This document shows, piece by piece, positions 49,587 to 50,922 of a DNA stretch of 50,922 nucleotides. Position numbers and translations under genes: made by a program. The first letter of the stretch is position 1. Each line of letters begins with the position of its first letter. Below the pieces are notes generated by a model. It was given only the letters and a program-made list of their open reading frames with translations, was not told the DNA's origin and ran no database searches. The stretch comes from Methylophaga sp. Its GTDB lineage: Bacteria > Pseudomonadota > Gammaproteobacteria > Nitrosococcales > Methylophagaceae. The stretch lies in the NCBI GenBank assembly GCA_026988435.1, contig JALSLH010000054.1, positions 1-50,922 on the forward strand. The letters run 5' to 3'.

Positions 49587-50807
49587 CTAGATCAGGTGCT
49601 TTTCTAAATCTTCTTGTAGATGCTGTACATTTTTATTTCTAATATAAATCTTACTGCCATTTGTTAAGCTTATTTCTAATAGTGGCTTCCAAAACAAAAT
49701 AGAATGTCCAAAGCTATCCAGTGATCTGCTGGGTTTCCAGGCAACTGTTTTAATATCATCAATATCTTCTTGCAGAATAGTTTTGACACGATGACCAATA
49801 AGGCAAATGCCTTCTTTTGTCACCACTAAGCGAGCATAATAAGGAAATAAATAACGGCAAATTAGCAAAAATAAAACAATACCTAAAATCATATCGCTTA
49901 TAGTCCATATATAGCTATAAGGCACATCAATACTAGAAATATAAGCACTATTTCCAATAATATAAGTCAAGCTTAGATATTTTATCCATTCCCAAAGAAA
50001 TACAGATAAATAATATATCGCGACAATATAAAAGAAACCAATAAATCGGTTGCTAATCCTTCGACTCATAGTGATATTTCTATCTGTGCAGGCCACTTTA
50101 CGACCTGTTATATCAAACTGATAGAGTTTAAAGTACATAATAATCAGCGCTACAAAAGAGAGTAAGCTTAAGATGTACACATCGTAAGGGAAAAAATGAT
50201 ATTCACGCGATATGACAGAATATTGATTATGGTCGACAAATGTTTCTTTTAATACATTGCGAAAATTTTGATGATTTATATTTTCAAAAAACTGGAATGA
50301 GGAATCCGAACTGTCAAATTCTTCCTTTAAATATTGCGTAGTACCGATAAGGCGCATCAAACTACCGCTATCATGTTCAATTGAAGTATAGCGCTTCTTA
50401 TATTCTCTTAATGCATTATCGATAGTCTCATCAGATAAATCTTTTAGGTCATCATTTATCGCTTTACGCACCGCGACAATATTAGTTTCAAATTCATCAT
50501 GTAAGCCATCAAAATAAATATAAGCTAACCTAGCCTTGCCTCGATTCGTTCCAGAAGCATAGATCGAATAAGTATGGCCTAGATCATTACGTAAATTCTG
50601 TTGTAGTCGAAGTGCAAGATTATCTAAATAGGCATTAATAATTAGATACTTGCTATAATCATCCATGATATATTTCACCCCAATATAGCCACCATTTTCT
50701 GATGTACCTTCTAAAAAGGTATGGTATGACGATTGATTAAGCGTTGGGGTTTCAATCGGCTCTACGGCTTTTGCTGTTCCTTCTTTTATAATTGCACTTG
50801 GATTCAA
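49587..50807 (-). pseudogene. 5'-truncated M16 peptidase-like/membrane/PH-like protein gene
   Basis: A 406-codon open frame without a credible start. It opens at a TTG directly after an in-frame TAG, both apparently inside the end of an IS element. Residues about 25-185 look like the C-terminal domain of an M16 (insulinase/PqqL) peptidase, with NAYLDNLALRLQQNLRNDLG, HTYSIYASGTNRGKARLAY and the long helix around DLKDLSDETIDNALREYKKR. The HxxEH zinc motif belongs to the missing N-terminal half. After it come three hydrophobic segments (about 203-229, 254-280, 298-325). A soluble beta-rich tail of about 75 residues (ARLVVTKEGICLIGHRVK) resembles bacterial PH-like domains. The fusion of these parts is unusual and I cannot name it. 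Confidence 0.65.
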
Positions 50808-50922
50808 CTAATAAGTGCAATTCATTTTATCGGAAAAAAGCCAGCTGAGATACAGTATAGGTTTTTAATCCGACCAAAGATGAGAAACCTAATGCACTAT
50901 ACTCAACTGACTAGTGGACAAC
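50801..50922 (+). mobile_element. Left end of a probable IS30-family insertion sequence
   Basis: The plus-strand sequence beginning GATTCAACTAATAAGTGCAA is followed after about 70 bases by the start of a transposase-like frame. The frame entering from the broken M16 gene stops at once here. An inverted repeat, AATTGCACTT at 50790-50799 and AAGTGCAATT at 50813-50822, spans the presumed junction. The other end and any target duplication are outside the window, so the exact border is approximate. Confidence 0.6.
50892..50922 (+). CDS. IS30-family transposase, N-terminal fragment cut by window edge
   Basis: Only ten codons are visible, reading MHYTQLTSGQ. This matches the usual start of IS30-type transposases (a Tyr, then QLT and a polar pair before QR, leading to the first helix-turn-helix). 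There is no stop before the window ends. Identification rests on this short motif and on the terminal-repeat-like sequence upstream. Confidence 0.55.
   Translation, partial: MHYTQLTSGQ

Overview
This window looks like an ordinary chromosomal stretch of an AT-rich (roughly 40% GC by eye) gammaproteobacterium, probably marine. The evidence is gene content: pilS-pilR, a PP0621-family protein, bamD, glnB, an OprI/Lpp-type alanine-zipper lipoprotein, a complete ccoNOQP + ccoGHIS cbb3 oxidase locus, and the ileS-lspA-hisC-tyrA-aroA-cmk-rpsA-ihfB block. A Piscirickettsiaceae-type relative (Methylophaga or Cycloclasticus) would fit, but that is a guess. I see no rRNA, tRNA, CRISPR array or prophage.

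Layout: 1-1.04 kb holds a CheZ-like helical protein flanked on both sides by dispersed repeats. 1.05-4.2 kb is pilR-pilS and a PP0621 protein. 4.3-7.0 kb is typA and suhB. 7.3-8.8 kb is an Lpp-type lipoprotein and an L,D-transpeptidase, which share a terminator. 8.85-9.1 kb is another repeat. 9.2-16.2 kb is bamD, glnB-nadE, sucCD, pip-dtd and a hypothetical envelope protein. 16.2-29.0 kb (all minus strand) is a respiratory region: ccoNOQP plus an unlisted 39-residue membrane peptide, a terminator, then ccoG-H-I-S running into a solute-binding protein and a GGDEF/EAL c-di-GMP enzyme. An FNR/ANR-type site sits upstream of ccoN. 29.4-39.2 kb is one compact minus-strand block from ileS to an Mth938-like gene. 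39.3-41 kb has a repeat, DUF4124 and DUF3579 genes and a CBS-pair protein. 41.1-46.8 kb is prfC and a molybdate operon (modA, a Ycf46-like AAA ATPase, modB, modC). 46.9-49.4 kb is rpsO-pnp. 49.6-50.9 kb is a 5'-truncated M16-peptidase/membrane/PH-like gene, cut by what looks like the left end of an IS30-family element that runs off the window.

The most interesting signal outside genes is a family of four dispersed intergenic elements (54-319, 891-1037, 8847-9111, 39334-39495). Their ends are TATACCC...GGGTATA inverted repeats, and three of them share a conserved core. The two full-length copies (266 and 265 bp, opposite orientation) are closely similar inside but have clearly different terminal arms. 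Yet in each copy the two arms still pair with each other. A fourth copy carries the same arms around an unrelated core of CGTCA/CCGG-type hairpins. Other points worth a look: the 39-residue peptide after ccoP, coupling of cbb3 assembly genes to a c-di-GMP sensor pair, a modA that appears to start at AUU just after a terminator, a Ycf46-like ATPase inside the mod operon, and the M16-PH fusion broken by the IS.
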